A DNA stretch of 64,000 nt from Cyclospora cayetanensis (Eukaryota; Apicomplexa; Conoidasida; Eucoccidiorida; Eimeriidae): positions 248,001 through 312,000 of the forward strand of contig NW_020312147.1 of NCBI RefSeq assembly GCF_002999335.1, in the 5' to 3' direction. The notes under the pieces are model-generated. The model worked only from the letters and a program-made list of their open reading frames with translations. It was not told the DNA's origin and made no database searches. Below, piece by piece: positions 1 to 16,204 of the stretch; the first letter of the stretch is position 1; the number at the start of each line of letters is the position of its first letter. The translations under genes were made by a program, and so were the position numbers.

Positions 1-2440
1 GAACAGCCGCCCCTGCTGTAGTGGGCTAACTCTACTATCGCGCCTGCAACTGCGTTTTTCACAGTTGAATGCGCTCTCTGAACACGAAGACCACACAAAC
101 TAGGGGCCTGCACAGCCATAGTCTACCAGGGCTCTCAGCCCATGCATTTTGCTTCAGACGCATGATCGCCTTTGTTTTAGCTAAAATGGATTTTGCATGA
201 CTACACTGATTGTGAAGGGAATTATTCCTGACTTTGATATGCTGCATGAAATTCCCCATAGTTAATCTTTACGCAGATAGTCAGCCGTACTGAATTGCAG
301 GTTTGAAGAGTGATTAAAAACTAGATACTTGTTTCCCAGCTATCTATGTGTGCCTGAAGCGACACTGGCATCCACAGGGCAAAGCTATCATACCTAAACC
401 ACAAGTTGGCCTGCACACAACAGTGCATGCAGAGGTTACCTTCTATGGCCGAATCGTTCTTTAATTCTGATTTCATATTGATTTAGCTTTTCGTCTGAAG
501 ATTACTCTCGTTTCTAGTAACTAAAATCCTTGCTTTGGGTGATGAGATCTGACGTGCACGCGTGCTGCATCCGTCCCAGTGAACGTGAAAGTGTGGAAAA
601 GATATTTTATTCCTGTAGTGCCATTGGAAAGTACTTGCATTGATTACTAAAAAACAAAAGGTTTCTAGGAAGCTTTTGCTGAGTAGGTATTTTGGGGGCG
701 TTGGATCATTATAAGCCCACTTGTAGTGTATTCGGGACCCATGCTACTTCATCGGGGTGAGGAGGTTTAAAACAGCCCTAAAACTCATCGTTAAGCGCAC
801 TTTCGGTGAAAGATTGCCGTTGGGTCCGGAAATCGTGTGGAATGAAGTACTAGAATGACAGAGTAGGTACCTTGACGAGCTGTGGCGCCTGTTGTGGGTA
901 TAGTTGGGGTTCGAAAGGCCACTATGTGATTAGTAAATCCCACAAGCTTGTCTAACCGTGGCTATTGAACAAATAAAGCTCCGATAATATTCTTTATCAA
1001 TCGGAACATCCCCAACCTTTCCTAGAAAATGATAAAAATAGCTATACTGTTAATCAGGAAACTTGTAGGTACAACTCCAAAAACAATATAATTTTCGACT
1101 CTTCCGTTAAGGCCGTCACACTTCCGCAGTGTAAATAGCCTCATGTATTATTACTTAAACTTTCTACTGACGAAAAAACCGTGATCTTCTGCATGTTTAA
1201 GGCCACGGAATTCGCCACTGCGTGCCGATCTTACTCTGCTAGCTCACTGGATCGTGCATGTGCGTCAATTTCGACAGGCTCAGGTCTTCAAGCTTTGAAA
1301 ATTAGCAATACAGTTCAACCGTTAGGAGCTGCCAATGCCTTTATATGAAAAAACGCTCGCATAAACTGTGTGACTCACGTGAATTGTCTCATGGTGAGTG
1401 AAGGAGTGCCTGCATCGAGACGCATAATGTTATCATGCATGTCGCTCTTTCCAGCGCCACCATAGTATACTTCTAAATCTCCAACACCATGTAGGGGCAA
1501 TGAGAGAAAGTAGCTATCAGGAGCGTGGCATATTCACTTTCCGTTCTGTTTACCGTACATCGCTCGGACCGAGGAGCCTGAACGAGAGTACGCGTAAAAG
1601 GAGCTAAACTCTAGAATAGTGGCGGCTCGAGCAACACTGAAGCATTTCTGCAGAAGAATTTGTATTTGGCGTATTCATTGTGAAGAACTTACAGTGTGAT
1701 GTGGCTGCTCGTATATGATTTTTCAACAGATTCCCGTCAGGTCAACGTTGATACTTATAGTATTGGATGCCTCTCCCCAAGTCGGTATGTCCAACTAGAT
1801 GGGTGTAAATGCTTGGAGAGCTAAGAGCATGCATCACACCGCACTCTAGATCTCTTTCCTTCTCGTCTCACGCTGTACACCACAAGGCACTTACCAATAC
1901 ACTAGCTATAATAGTCAAGAATTAACAACGAATTGACTATTTGGCTTAGCTGCTGCTTTAGCTTGGGTGTTTTAGACTGGCACTCGCTCGATACAAAAAG
2001 CGACTCAACATTTAATGTGCGCTATATGGTGTCCGTAACTAGAGGTGGACGCTCAGATCGCCGAGAGGGTGGGGCAAAGCGCGCTCAGCGGTTGTGCACT
2101 GCGTTTTAAAGCATAACCCTGCCCACGCAGGTTTATATCAGAAAAATGACTACGTAAATGTGCCCAAGACGAACAGAAGAGAGCCTTAAGATTATCCAAA
2201 AGCCTTGCATGTAAGTCCGACATGTAGTTACCATCCTAATGGGGCCATGCGGGTTGGCTGCACTAGTGGAATTGGACAGAAGACTCAATCAGGGGTCCAG
2301 TCGATTAAAATCGCTTTAAAAGGCTAGCTGCTCTTTAACGACGGGGTATAGTGCTAGTTGTATTATGACTTTTACACAGCTGCAGCTGAGCGTATCACCT
2401 GTCTCACGGGACAATTTAAGTTATGGTAGTAGTTCCCTCA
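1..2440. other. Gene-poor AT-rich stretch, no gene seen
   Basis: No reading frame here has coding character or a recognisable motif, and no RNA gene was seen. The base composition is noticeably more AT-rich than around the genes further right. It lies upstream of retroelement relic 1 and may include unrecognised decayed element sequence. Confidence 0.5.
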
Positions 2441-2449
2441 CGCATTTTT

Positions 2450-5400
2450 ATGCAGTGGAATCCATGTAGGCTAGTCTATAGTAGCCGTTCAGTTGCAACC
2501 AAATTGTTCGAAGATCCAAAAGCTTGACTCTTGTTGACAATAGTGTGCAAAACACCTTTTGGTGATGAAAGTAAATTGTGGAGCAACGCCTGTTGGGGCA
2601 GCAAAATCCAGCTGGCAAGCCAAAAAAAATCTGGTGGCTCAACAGCTGGCAGAGGCGCATGATCAGTCAGCCCTTTAAATGTTTATGGAAGAGTTATTGA
2701 AGATATGAATATCAGGAAAGCATGTCTCACTAAACTACCGAAGCATTCAAAGGTACCCACATCACGTAGGCCTGTCCTTCCGCTGTTACGGGTCAAGCAG
2801 TCCTACAACAGGGCACACAAATGTTCGTGTTTCCTGCGAAAAATTCCCTGCTTGATTCAGTGATTTCACTGCAGGGATTGAGCCAGCTCGGGCAAAATTG
2901 AATGTCACGCAGTGACCTTTACCTTTGCGCACCCGCAAGAACGTTGCACACTTCTATGAACTTTCATCTTCCTTCCAAAAATCCGCTGCTGGGTCTGATC
3001 GGAACTCTTATCCATTAACAGTCTCTTTTCAAGAAAGAGCAGCCTACGACTTCGATCGAGGAAGCTGATGCCGCCAAACGCACTCTTATCGGCTGCATAC
3101 AACTCCTGCGGTACTTGCACTGCCCGATAAGAAGTGGCATTCCTTCCAAACAACCGACGCACGTGATGTAACGATGGGTGCAAGCCGCTCCCAACGAAAT
3201 ACGATTTCTTCAGTGCACCAACCTAGTGTTTTTCTTTTCTATGGTTTCACCGAAACCGAGCAGCGGTATCCCGCGCGAAAAAAGAACTCTAATTCCTGTG
3301 GTGGGGCGCAGGAAATGCCCGCACTGTTTATATGAGCGTCAATTTGCTGCTCAGACCAAACATCATTTTTTTAGTGCAGCTAAAGAAGAAATTTTCAGAG
3401 CTTTAACGACATTTGAATTGTTCTCCGTCTCACGCGCCTCAGGCAGTACGACTTGACAGTGAAGTGTTCCTACAGGCATCACCAGCATGGTCGCCAACGC
3501 CCTCTAGCGGTGCTTCAGCGCTTCACTCCTCTGTAGCGTGAACGCTCTTGCCTGTGACCAATTACCGTTTCTCTCAACACTGCATGGATCTCATGGTTCA
3601 CGACACCCATGCATCAGCAACTTTTGCCAAAATCCAGAATGTCAAACAACAAGTGAACCATTACTATTTCGAGCACGACCTGCCGTGGTTCATAACAAAG
3701 CAGATTCTCCGTTGCCTGTACATACCGACTTCATTCCGCAAAGCTGTTGTACAAAGTCCATGATAACGTTTTTTGGGCCATGATGGGATTCATAATGCAA
3801 TCAAAGAGCTCTCATTTTCCTGCTTGTGGTCTAGCGTCCCGCGGCATAGGAGAGTGCAGGATCATGCACAGTTTGTCAGCAGCTGAAGCCACGAAATTCT
3901 CCGAAGATGGTGTTTTCGCAAAATCTCTGGGCTCTCCAAACAATTTAACTCATCTAATTATGGACTTGATTGTTCAACTGCCTGACATCAAGGGCCAATA
4001 CATGACTACCGTTCTCGACATACCTTGCAAATATGCTGCTTTCAGTCCTCGGTGCAGCTCTCTCCCGGCTTATAAAAGTGCTCGACTACTCTCAGCTCAT
4101 GCCTGGAGGTATTACACACGCCCCAGAAGTACAAGTTTGCGAATTGGAAGTCTGTTAGTGCGTTCCGGCGCGCCTCAATGACCCACCTACTTAGTAGTCG
4201 TACTATGGCCACTACCAACAGGCTTAAGGCAAATGGACAGACCGACCACACCAGCTGCACTCCTGTAGAGTATGCGCGGCTCTATGCAAGCAAACGCGTA
4301 ATTTCTTGGCCTGAGTTTCTTACTTCTCTGCCATGTGCTGAATGGGTTTATTTGACGCCAGTAGAGTCTTATGCCCATTACTCTCCTTCATTGCTGGTCT
4401 ACACGGCGGGGCCGTTTGCTTTTCTCTCGCGAATTCATGCGCTTCCTCAGTCTATCGATTGACATAACAGGTGCCGGCGCCGCAGAACTATCAATATTGG
4501 CTCTCTAAACTTCAAAGTTACCTGAGTTTTTTGTGGATCCTGCAGCGCAGACACGCGACCCGTGTGGGGAAGTAGGATCCACAGGAAGCCTTAGCGGTGG
4601 TGAGTTCTAGGGTGAATGAGCGTTGAGGACATGCCAGACTGGAATTCGTAGTGAAATGAAGTGGGGGACGCCAACCTCCGTGGCTAACCAAGGAGCAGTT
4701 GCTGACTTTTTGGGTGCGGGAGACTCTGCGGCTCTATTTGTTAACAGCGCTAGTCGCCATTGACGCCTTTCCTCACGTTGCATGGTAAGTGTCCTTCTCC
4801 GGCGCATGCCCCGCCTGAAATATTTATCTTTACATACGGTATTGCTTGAGAAGTTCTTAGACACTACTGTCAAGATGTCCTGTACTTTCATTCACGCTCT
4901 GGCACCCTCAGCTATGTAATCCCTGCATTCTTCCTTGTTCCTCTTGAGGCCTTTAAAATCGAGTCTGCTGCATGCCTCGGCTGTAATTGTATTTAGCCAT
5001 TGCTCTGCGAGACGCGGAGGCACTGCTGAAGTAGTGTGTAATTTGATCCCCTTCACACACTTGAGGTATTTTCGTGTTCTCGTAGCAGGATGCTCTCGGC
5101 CATTTCAGCGCTCCAATGACTGCAAGCCAGCGCTTTCCCGCTGTCGCACTAGCTTGGCCCTTCGTTCCTTGTTGGCTATTGTGTATCTTCCCCCTTGTTT
5201 ATTTCACTTTAGCGGTTTACACGCACATTGTGATTCCTGCTTTGCACTGTTTTGGCGCTTTTGCCTGACTTGGGAATGATGATAGATGGGGAATGTTCCC
5301 GCTGGCCTGCATGGCTCTGGTCTCGAAAAACAAGGGAGGAGCATGTGGAGCTTAGCTCTGCATTCGAGGAAAGATGGAGTGGGTCAATCTACAGTTAAAC

Positions 5401-5500
5401 CTATTCTACTGCGCCGCCTGTCAGTACCTAGAACTAGCAGGGGATTGGCTGAGTAGTTTGACTGTTCGTGTATGTTCTTTCGAAGTACTGCTAGCTTGAT
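2450..5500 (+). mobile_element. Ty3/Gypsy-type retroelement relic 1 (internally deleted)
   Basis: This is a decayed LTR retrotransposon read on the plus strand. A gag-proximal piece (about 2570-2680) shares the run CAACGCCTGTTGGGGCAGCA with relic 2 at about 17.18 kb. It is followed almost directly by RNase H-like sequence (about 2730-2870), so the rest of gag, the protease and most of the reverse transcriptase are missing. An integrase follows in three frames (3.55-4.46 kb). The segment 2850-3650 aligns base by base with 19528-20320, and 5046-5330 aligns with 20340-20595, probably 3' UTR or LTR. Eimeria genomes are known to carry chromovirus-like elements. Ends and target-site duplications were not identified. 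Confidence 0.75.
3548..4462 (+). pseudogene. Retroelement integrase remnant (relic 1), frameshifted
   Basis: Three overlapping frames together resemble a Ty3/Gypsy integrase. Frame 2 at 3548-3763 has the H2C2 zinc-binding layout: HD near its start, VNHYYF in the middle, then a Cys and a Lys near the end. Frame 3 at 3747-4181 has MDLIVQLPDIKGQ, which matches the first catalytic-Asp strand of the core (family pattern MDFI..LP). Frame 2 resumes at 4178-4462 with NGQTDHT and VISWPEFLTSLPCAEW, matching the GQTER and W..FLP..E region after the core. The SDRGPQ-like second Asp region at about 4140-4181 is corrupted. At least two frameshifts make it non-functional. Confidence 0.8.
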
Positions 5501-6370
5501 ACAAAAAGACCCATCTTTATCTTCAAGTACGCTAGATATCATGTGCAGCGACTTGCAAGTGTTCGCAATCCTTGTAGGGTGCCGCAGCTCGCGTTGTACT
5601 GTCCCTCTTCCCCCATGTAGGGGGCTTTAAGCGTTGCGGACAAAAAAAGATCGAGTCCTTTTTGGTAAAGAATTACTATCGATCAGATTTGTATTGAGTC
5701 TCGAGCTGAGTCTCCCCCAACGAAGGCCTTCGACAGAGAGTTACCCTTGCAGAAGGCTAGCCCGCAACAGCAAAACTCGCCGCGCACACATACAACGTTT
5801 ACAAAATATGACAATACCCCTGCTTTGCACCAATTCGAATATTTTTATGGCAAAGACCTACAGTAGCTGCCTTGCGAAATTAAAATCCAGAATAAGTAGC
5901 GCAATTACGCCTTCCAGGTGTTGCTCGGCCAGCTACACACACTGCTTCGGACTATGAAGGCAATTTCTCGACTCAAGAACAAACTCAGAAGCTACTGCCT
6001 CAGCCTGGCACGGAAGAAGTGAGCTGCCACTCAGTACAATGAGAGTCTTTTAGAATAAAGCGCTGTGATCGGCATGCCTGCGGTGTGGACGCCATTCGCA
6101 GGGCTGGGATGGCATTGAGGCACCACTACAGGACTCCTGCAAGCGGTTTAATTGCTCATATGTCAACTCATGCAAAAAGTAGTTGTATGCAGGTCTTACA
6201 ATGTGCTTGGGGTGTATTTTAAAGCTAGGGAATGCTAGAGCTGCGGCAATTAACAAGCCATCGCTGGTTGCCCCTCGCTGCCTCAGAACTGTAGCTGCGC
6301 TACAGTTGGGCTGCACAGCTACGGCAGCACCAGGAAATGCCGTTTTATGAGGGTTTCCTACACTGGAAAT
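5501..6370. other. Intergenic, nothing recognised
   Basis: Only short frames without recognisable motifs are present. It separates relic 1 from the triplet-repeat-rich segment that leads to PP1. Confidence 0.4.
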
Positions 6371-6439
6371 TTAGAAGAAAGGGGGATGTATACACATGAT
6401 GAATGCAGTAGTATGAGGTGTGTGGCGAATGTGCGCGCA

Positions 6440-6900
6440 GTAGTCGTAGCAGCAGCCAGGCGAGGGTGCTTGCTGCTGCTTGCAGCAGCAGCCGCAGGCT
6501 AGGGGCCCAAGGCGGGGCGTAGAGCTGCAGTCTGCTGCTGGTTCGGGGGGTCCTTTGTCTCCTCTACGTACTTTTCCTTTCACATCCTGCTGTGTAGTGA
6601 GCAGCAGACAGGGCAAGGCGCTGCGGGCAGGCTTGGCAGCAGTAGCCGCAGCAGCAGCCACACCTGGGTGGCAATCGGCACGCGCAGCAGCAGCAGCAGC
6701 ACGGGAGTCTCCGGTTGCGTGCAGCGCAGCATTGACTGCCTGCGGCTTTACCTTGGAACGGCTTTGTCTGCTTGTACCTCCCCAGCAGCGCGGGTATACT
6801 GTCCAGCATAGCAGCAGCCTCCTTGCCCTTGCCGCCGCACTGGCAGTAGCGGCTTCTTGCGGGTCCTCTAAGCAGCAGCAACACCAGCAGTAGCTCCGTA
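6440..6900. repeat. CAG/GCA triplet-rich low-complexity segment
   Basis: Scattered CAG, GCA and AGC runs (for example near 6470-6490, 6640-6710 and 6870-6890) give Gln-, Ala- or Ser-rich frames on the plus strand and Cys- or Leu-rich frames on the minus strand. Such triplet runs occur both inside and outside genes in Eimeria. No convincing exon structure was found, so no gene is called. Confidence 0.6.
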
Positions 6901-7311
6901 TGTGGCATAGAGCCGTAATTTCCGCTATATCGGCCTTTTAGCTTCACCATGCTACCGCGTATCGAGGCCGGCGTGCTCCTGCGAATCAACAGCACACGAC
7001 TCACACCGTTCATTCTCTTATTGCAACAGCGGCAGTAATTGAGTGGTTAATCATATTTCCAGCAGCAGTATCCAAGTGAACTGAAGAAAAGATCGAGTGG
7101 CCGCAAGAGGTGTCGGCTAGACTGTGTTCGCACGTCCTGGCCTTCGCAGCGAGCAGACAATTACTGCAGGAAGGCGCTGCTGCAGAAGACGCATGCAGCC
7201 GTGTAGCACGTCGATCTGCTCTGAGCAAGTTCAGAAGCTGGTGTGGCTTGCTCAGAGTTGCTCAGAAGTGCGGGCTGAAGTCACCCTATAGCAGTCCTTG
7301 CTGCGCCACAT

Positions 7312-7314
<3 letters not shown>

Positions 7315-7377
<63 letters not shown>
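7315..7377. repeat. (TA)n microsatellite, about 31 units
   Basis: A perfect TA dinucleotide run lies about 430 bp upstream of the PP1 start codon. Similar TA runs occur in introns of PP1 (about 9849-9871) and of the CDPK7-like locus (44644-44697 and 47162-47199). Confidence 0.98.
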
Positions 7378-7382
<5 letters not shown>

Positions 7383-7801
7383 ATACAGCGGCTGTGTGCT
7401 CGTCGTCTCTATACACAGGAAAGGCCGCGATAGAACGGTCAAGGGCTTGTGGACAGGGTGTAGGGGTATACAGTCAGTGACGCTGCTGCGCATTCTAGAG
7501 GTCGGCATTACCATATCTGCGTGCGTGCATGGGGGTATGGTCAGCAGGATAGGGCCCTAGTGCTTCTGTATCTTCTTTTCGATACTGCGGGGACTATATC
7601 GGCTTGTTTGGCTGAAGTCGTTTCCCCGCAGTTGTGCTTTCTCTCCCTCAGCGGCTTTGGGGTCAGTTCGTAGGGGTGAGCTTGTGCGTGATTCTGACTC
7701 CTGCGCGGCCGCTGTTTTGTTTCCCTGTCGGGGGCGCATGCTCTGCGGCTCCTGTGTGTTCTATTCATCTCTGTGTCTTTGCCTCTCCTCCGTTCGCGGC
7801 A

Positions 7802-10566
<2,765 letters not shown>

Positions 10567-12510
10567 AGGCGAGTAACAAGCTTGAAGTGATATTTTCCAG
10601 CGGGAGGGACGCGAGGACGATGGGGGAGAGACGACCGCCGCTCCCTCTCCCTTGGCTTTGGGGAAGTGTGCATACGGAGTGCAACATGGTGATTACGACG
10701 TATTCCTCCCTTTGCTGCAAACGTGGCCAGCTAGCCAGCCATCTGAATGTTGAGTTGGCAAGGTAGTAGAGGCTGCATGGTTTGCTCGCTAGCCAGAAGG
10801 GCAAGGCAGTCGTTTAAGCAGTTGTTCTTTGCTGCACAGCTGCGTAGCTGCATGCTCAAGAGGGACGCAAGACGGAGGCCGCAACAAGCGAACGCAACCT
10901 TGTTCGCCTTCGGCCGAATCTACCTCAGTCCGTCGCTTCTGCTCCTTGCATAGAGACCGACCCCTTGTTGTTGGCCGCTGCTGCTGCAAACCTGTTGGTT
11001 GCATGTGGCTTGCCGATGGCATGGAGGGTGTAAGGGCCGCTTCCAGTAATTGCGGCAGGCTGCTGGTTTGGTGCTGACGTGCGGGTGCCTCGGGGAAGTC
11101 GGTGGCGACGCACTGAGGCGGCGCATGCTGCAGCTGCATGCCACGGGGCAGTGTGGGCCTGTCTTGGCAGCTGCAGTCCCTGCTTGAAGTGTGTAGGTAG
11201 CACGCGCATGCCTCGCTAGTTGGCACCGGGGTATCTGTCCTGGTTGCTGTTACACCAGCAAGGAAGCAGCTGTGTTGGAGTGGTCGGGCGACACAAACGC
11301 AAAGCAGCCTCACTGCATGCGGGCAGTTTTGAGTGCACATGCGCAAGCCTGCCTGTAAGCACGCAGCTAACAACAAACGGCAGCACAGCCTCCAGGCCAA
11401 CCCATCTCGGGGTCAGCCTCTCTGGCGACGGCTCCAGGGCCTCCTTGGGAGGTTGGAGTGCGGCAGTGTCGCGCGAGTGCGCGTTTGTATGCCGAGCCGC
11501 CTCCCACCAAAAATGCAAGAGGAGAGTATACTACGCTGGCCTTTCCGCGGGGTCCTTAAGGGGCTTTACAGGGCATCTTTAGTCAGAGCCAGGGTGGGTG
11601 GGTGGTAGTTGATGGTTAAGGCAAAGTAAACGTGCGGTGATTTGCATATGTGCAGGGAGGAAGCGTGCAGGCACCGGGGCACGTGGGGGCAACAGCGGGG
11701 GAGGGGAGTGGCAAACAGGGTTGTTGGTTAGCGGAGTCTGCTGCAAGTCAAGTTTTAGTGGCCTTTAGCGGCTGGGTGCAATATAGCGACGCAGTTGGTA
11801 TCGCCGTTTGCACATTTTTGTACGTGGGATAGCACAGGCAAGCGCCTACGCGCGTGCGTCCATAGGGCCGGTTCGTGGCTCCCCGTGCTCAGCTAAATAG
11901 TGATATACCTGTAAAGGCACGTGGGTTGTGAAATATTCGAGACACAAGCCAGCAGGCTCTATCTACTGTTTGTCAGCTGCCCGGTGCCGTTAAGGATAGG
12001 AGTGCCCCCTCCCCCCACCACCCCTCTGGTATCCTCAGCTGCTACAGCTGAGGCCTGTGAACCTAGACAGAACAGAATACGATGCACATTATGTGTTGTA
12101 GCGCAAGACATGGCCCCTGCCCGAACCTGCTCTACCCGAGCTTCCGCGCTGAGTGTGTTCATTCTGCATCGCCCTAATCGCAAAATTTTATGACTGTTTC
12201 TGCCAGACGCATGCTTCCTGTGGACGAAAACTGAGAAACTGCGCCGTTGCGCATATCATCTGTCTTATGAAAAGAGGCCGCCCCGAACAAAAACAATGGG
12301 GGCCACGTAATAGGTGCTTAATGCACTGCAATGAAGGCAGGCAGCCCTTCTTTCTCCCTCTCGGCTTCGCGAGTGGCGTTAAACAATACCCCCAAAGTCC
12401 CTAAACGTTTAACGGACTGGTCGAGACTGCTGTCACATTTCTCACTCTGTTCTTGCCTCTCTGAAGTCGTAGCCCGCACTGCTGCTGCTTAAGTCTTCTT
12501 GCGAGCTCTC
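10567..12510. other. Convergent intergenic region between PP1 and NOP56
   Basis: About 1.9 kb holding the 3' ends of two converging genes. It is GC- and CTG/CAG-rich. Long overlapping frames on both strands (for example minus 10789-11400) have no domain and unstable composition, so I treat them as chance frames. No RNA gene was seen. Confidence 0.5.
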
Positions 12511-15500
12511 CTATGCTGCAGCTTCCACCTCTAATCGTTTCTTCTGCTTCTTTTTCCTGACCTGAACTGGTGCCTGCTCGGTCTGCTCTTCCGCTTCTGC
12601 GTTCGCTCGCTTCTTCTTCTTGTTCCGGAGCTCCTCCGCCTCGATCTCTTCTGCTTCTGCTTCTGGTTCTGCTGCTGCCGCCTTCTTGGCCTTCTTCTTA
12701 GCCTTCCTCAATGCCTTCGCCTCCGCAGCGCGTTGTAGTTCCACCTCCGCAGCGGCTTCCCGCATCACGTCCAGATTCTTGCGGGGCACAATACCGTCGG
12801 CCAAGTACCTGAGTCGCAACAGCGGTAGCAGACGAATGCGTGAATAAGGGGCAGCGCAGAGGCCATAAGAAACCTTCCCTCAAACAAGAGGAGCTGCAAG
12901 GACACACACCCCCAAGGGGACCCCGCCGCGCGACATCCAGCAACTCTTGCCTTACCTGAGCCTCTCCTCTAGCTGATCCCTCAGCTTATCTCCGAAAATG
13001 TGGCTCCGCTGCACGTTTCCACTGGGCCGTTCAGCCTCCTCGCTGAACGCGTCAATGCGTGCAGCCAGCGCGCACTTCGAGGCCAAGTACCTGCAAGTGA
13101 GGGCAGGCATGCGCGAAAACTTGAGTGGAAAGGGGACCGTCGCGAGTATGGAAGCATCGAGGGAGGAAATGCGCGCTAGGAGAAGCAGAGAGAACGGAAG
13201 CAGCGAGTAACAATGCACACAGAGAGAAAGAGAGACAGAGAATGACATAGAATGTTGGGAACGACGCGATAAAACGAAACAACGGAATGCGAGTTTTCCA
13301 TCTTCGAAACGGTCACATGCCGCGCAAAACCCCACCCCTCCAAGCACCGACACAAATTTTAAGGGGGGAAGGGAAGTGAATCCTTCTCTCCTAGCTGCAA
13401 GGCAGAGCGAGGAGGCATGCCTGCATCTAAAAGCGTAGTACTAAAAAAGCGCCTTTGCACCAAGAAAAGAAATTCCACTCGCACTGCACCGCCAGACAAG
13501 GCGAAAAAAGCTGCCTGTACACAGCCTCATTTCAAGGAGTCGCACCTGCTCATTCTACCTCGGTGCTTCTGCTGCTGCACCCTTCCGATAAAGGAGGAGT
13601 GGAAAAGCAAGCCGTATTTAGGAGTCCGCCCACTGCGAGCCTTCAATGCGCGGAAGAGTGCCTGCACACCGCACACGAACAACGTGCCACGAAGTCCGAC
13701 ACTCAACTAGCGCTCTGAGAAGTACGAAAAGGCATCGCTCTGAGAAGCAGGGAAAGGCACCAGCGTTGGTTGCTGCTGGCTGCTGCCTTTTCCTGCTTCT
13801 CGGAGAAGCAACATGCATGCTGTCTGCCTAGCGACACTCTGCTATCCGCAGGAGGATCCGTCGAAGGAGAAGACGCCTAGAGGCATTGCCCACGCGCCAA
13901 CGGCCGTACTGCTACTGCAGAACAAAACACCCTAAAGGGAAGCGACAGCGGCGTCGCAGCGTCGCACGCAAGAGCGGCCGCTGAGATCGCGCACCTTCTC
14001 AGCCCCCAAAATTTGGATTGTGGATGCAGGATACTTTGCAAGCGAGACGAGCGCGCCTGCATGCGAAATGAGTCTGGCTCCGAGAACCTCTCCCACCACA
14101 GCCTTCAGGTTGGGGGAAACGACGTCCATCTTTCCGCTCAGGTACTCCTGGAGCGCCTTGCGCTGCTCGCACAGCCGCAGCAGCTGAGAAAAAAAAGCAG
14201 CCGCAAGCACAGAACTCAATCCGATTCGTGCAGGCACACAAAGCAAACCTGCCCTCTGCTTTCTTGAGAGGCTGCTGTCTCAACACCGCACCCGACACTG
14301 CCCCCAACCTCTACCGGCTTTGCGCGTGTCTCTTGAAACGCATGCACGAGAAGTACAACAAAAGCCGCGAGCAGCTGAGCCGACGGAATCGGCGTACCTG
14401 CTGTGCGAATCGCTCAATGTTGGCGAAGTCCTCTTCCGAAATCTCCTGGCCCATAGAATGCTTGATGGAAGTAAGCACCTCGGCTGCAACCTCTTCACTG
14501 TTGCCTACAGCCTCCAGCAATTTCTGCCCATTTTCCTGCACACGCGCAGCAACGCAGCGCAGGCTTGCCAGATGTGCTCGGAAGGCGAAGTGCGTGCGAA
14601 CGAGCAAAAACGCACTCACACACAGTTGTTGCGCTACAAAAAACCAGCGCTGCACTTGCCTGACGCTAGACGTAAAACGTGCCCCAGTGCTGTTAGGCCC
14701 ACGATGGTAAAAGACTAAAGGCCTCTCTGCCGCAGCACCACTCCACTCCCAACAGCGTTCATCGGTGCAGAAAGCAGCAGCAGCAACAGCTCGCGTTCTG
14801 CCAGCCGCCTGGAGCTGTCGTGATACCTGCTCATCGAACTCTTCTTTCTGCTTGATAATGAGGACGGCCTTGCAATAAGCCTCCGTGTCGGTGACGATTT
14901 TAATAAGTTCCGGGAAGTGCCACCCATACCACTCCTTAAGCTTCATCGAAAAGCTGTTTATGGTTTTGTCCAATGAGTCAATCAGCGCAACCGACTGCAT
15001 GATGGGCTTGTCTTGCTTCCTAGGATCCACCTGCATGAGCTCCCTGCTGTAGCTATGCCCCAACCCCACCTGAAACTTTGCCAAAGGAAGAGTCCTTAGT
15101 GGCTTTGCCAAGGCACGCAGATGCATGCGGACGCCACGGTGCAGCTCAAGCATGGAGGGGCTGTAAATGACTTTGTAGCCCAACTCGCTCAAAGCCTTCC
15201 CCAAAGCAGCGTCGCAGACTCCTAAGGCGCAATCGGCATGCTCTCCCGAAACATGCTTTTTCTTCCTCGAGGCTCCGCCGCTGCGGGCTGCCTCGGGCAT
15301 GTGTAACTCCAAAAACTTCTGCATGGACGGGGGAACTATGCCACTGGCCACTCCCATGAGGGTCTCCAGCGCTTCTGCTGCGTCGGCAAAGGGATAAAAG
15401 GCCTCTGAAGAGATGAGCTGCTTGAAACGCTGAGCGTCTGTGCAAGCCTCCTGCACCGCCTCTGTGTCCTGAGCGACTGCATCCCACTGCTTCACACGTA

Positions 15501-15552
15501 ACAGCAGCAGCCCTGGGGCAGACTCAAACAGGAGGAACGTCTCTCCTGACAT
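12511..15552 (-). CDS. NOP56: Nucleolar protein 56 (box C/D snoRNP core)
   Basis: Core protein of box C/D snoRNPs, which direct 2'-O-methylation of rRNA in the nucleolus. Exons (minus strand, 5' to 3'): 15552-14827, 14535-14398, 14183-13995, 13661-13546, 13090-12956, 12808-12511; all are phase-compatible and give 533 residues. The N-terminal NOP5 domain starts [14 protein letters not shown]. The coiled-coil and Nop region shows [36 protein letters not shown]-like [68 protein letters not shown] and [16 protein letters not shown]. The [12 protein letters not shown] and ELGY features and an ending of [11 protein letters not shown] before a KKxK/E-rich tail favour NOP56 over NOP58. The tail is a typical Lys/Glu/Ala nucleolar extension. 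Confidence 0.95.
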
Positions 15553-16200
15553 CCTGCCGCTTCAACTCATACACCGCAACGAGAAAAGCCTACTGGCAAG
15601 TACGTGGGACGCTGAGGCGCTGCAGCGAAATCCGAAGAAGCCGCTGCGCAGCGATGCACGAAAGAGGACCTGATGAAGGATTGAGAGCCACAATGTACAC
15701 TGGGAGACAAATTGGAACGGGAGAAAAAATGGCCAAGAGATGTTCCAAATCACAAGAAGATGCAGCAATTTCGTGTGCCCCGTGTGGGGGGTCCAAGGCT
15801 GCAGGGGGAACCTGCCCTTGCGAAGGCGCGATTGGCCTCTCCTTTAAGCAAAACTAAGATTTATGCAGCGGAATCTACCATATTTGTGCCTAGATCCTAA
15901 CATCACAGGGCAAGAAAGCTGTCCTGAAGGCGCGCTGAGGCTGCGCGCGCGCAGCTGCTGTTGCTGCAGTCCCACAGTTGGCTCATCTCTATCGAGACTT
16001 CCGAGTCATTGAAGAGCAGGACAGGGAGAGGTTCTATTTTGAACGAATCTTGCTCGGGTAATTCTTTAGACGAAACAGAAAGCAAATGTCTAGAAGTGAG
16101 GAAGGACGCGAACACAATATTCGGCATTCCTCGCTGGCAAGTTTCATAGTGAACCAACCTGCAAATATGCAATTACTTCGTGCTGATTTACTGGATTACT
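15553..16200. other. Upstream flank of NOP56, no gene seen
   Basis: It presumably holds the NOP56 promoter and 5' UTR. No core-promoter motif can be assigned with confidence, since apicomplexan promoters lack a reliable consensus. Confidence 0.4.
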
Positions 16201-16204
16201 CCAT

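Noticed and set aside
10789..11400. 203-codon minus-strand open frame between PP1 and NOP56
   Set aside because: Competing long frames on both strands, Cys/Gln-rich unstable composition, no domain or splice support.
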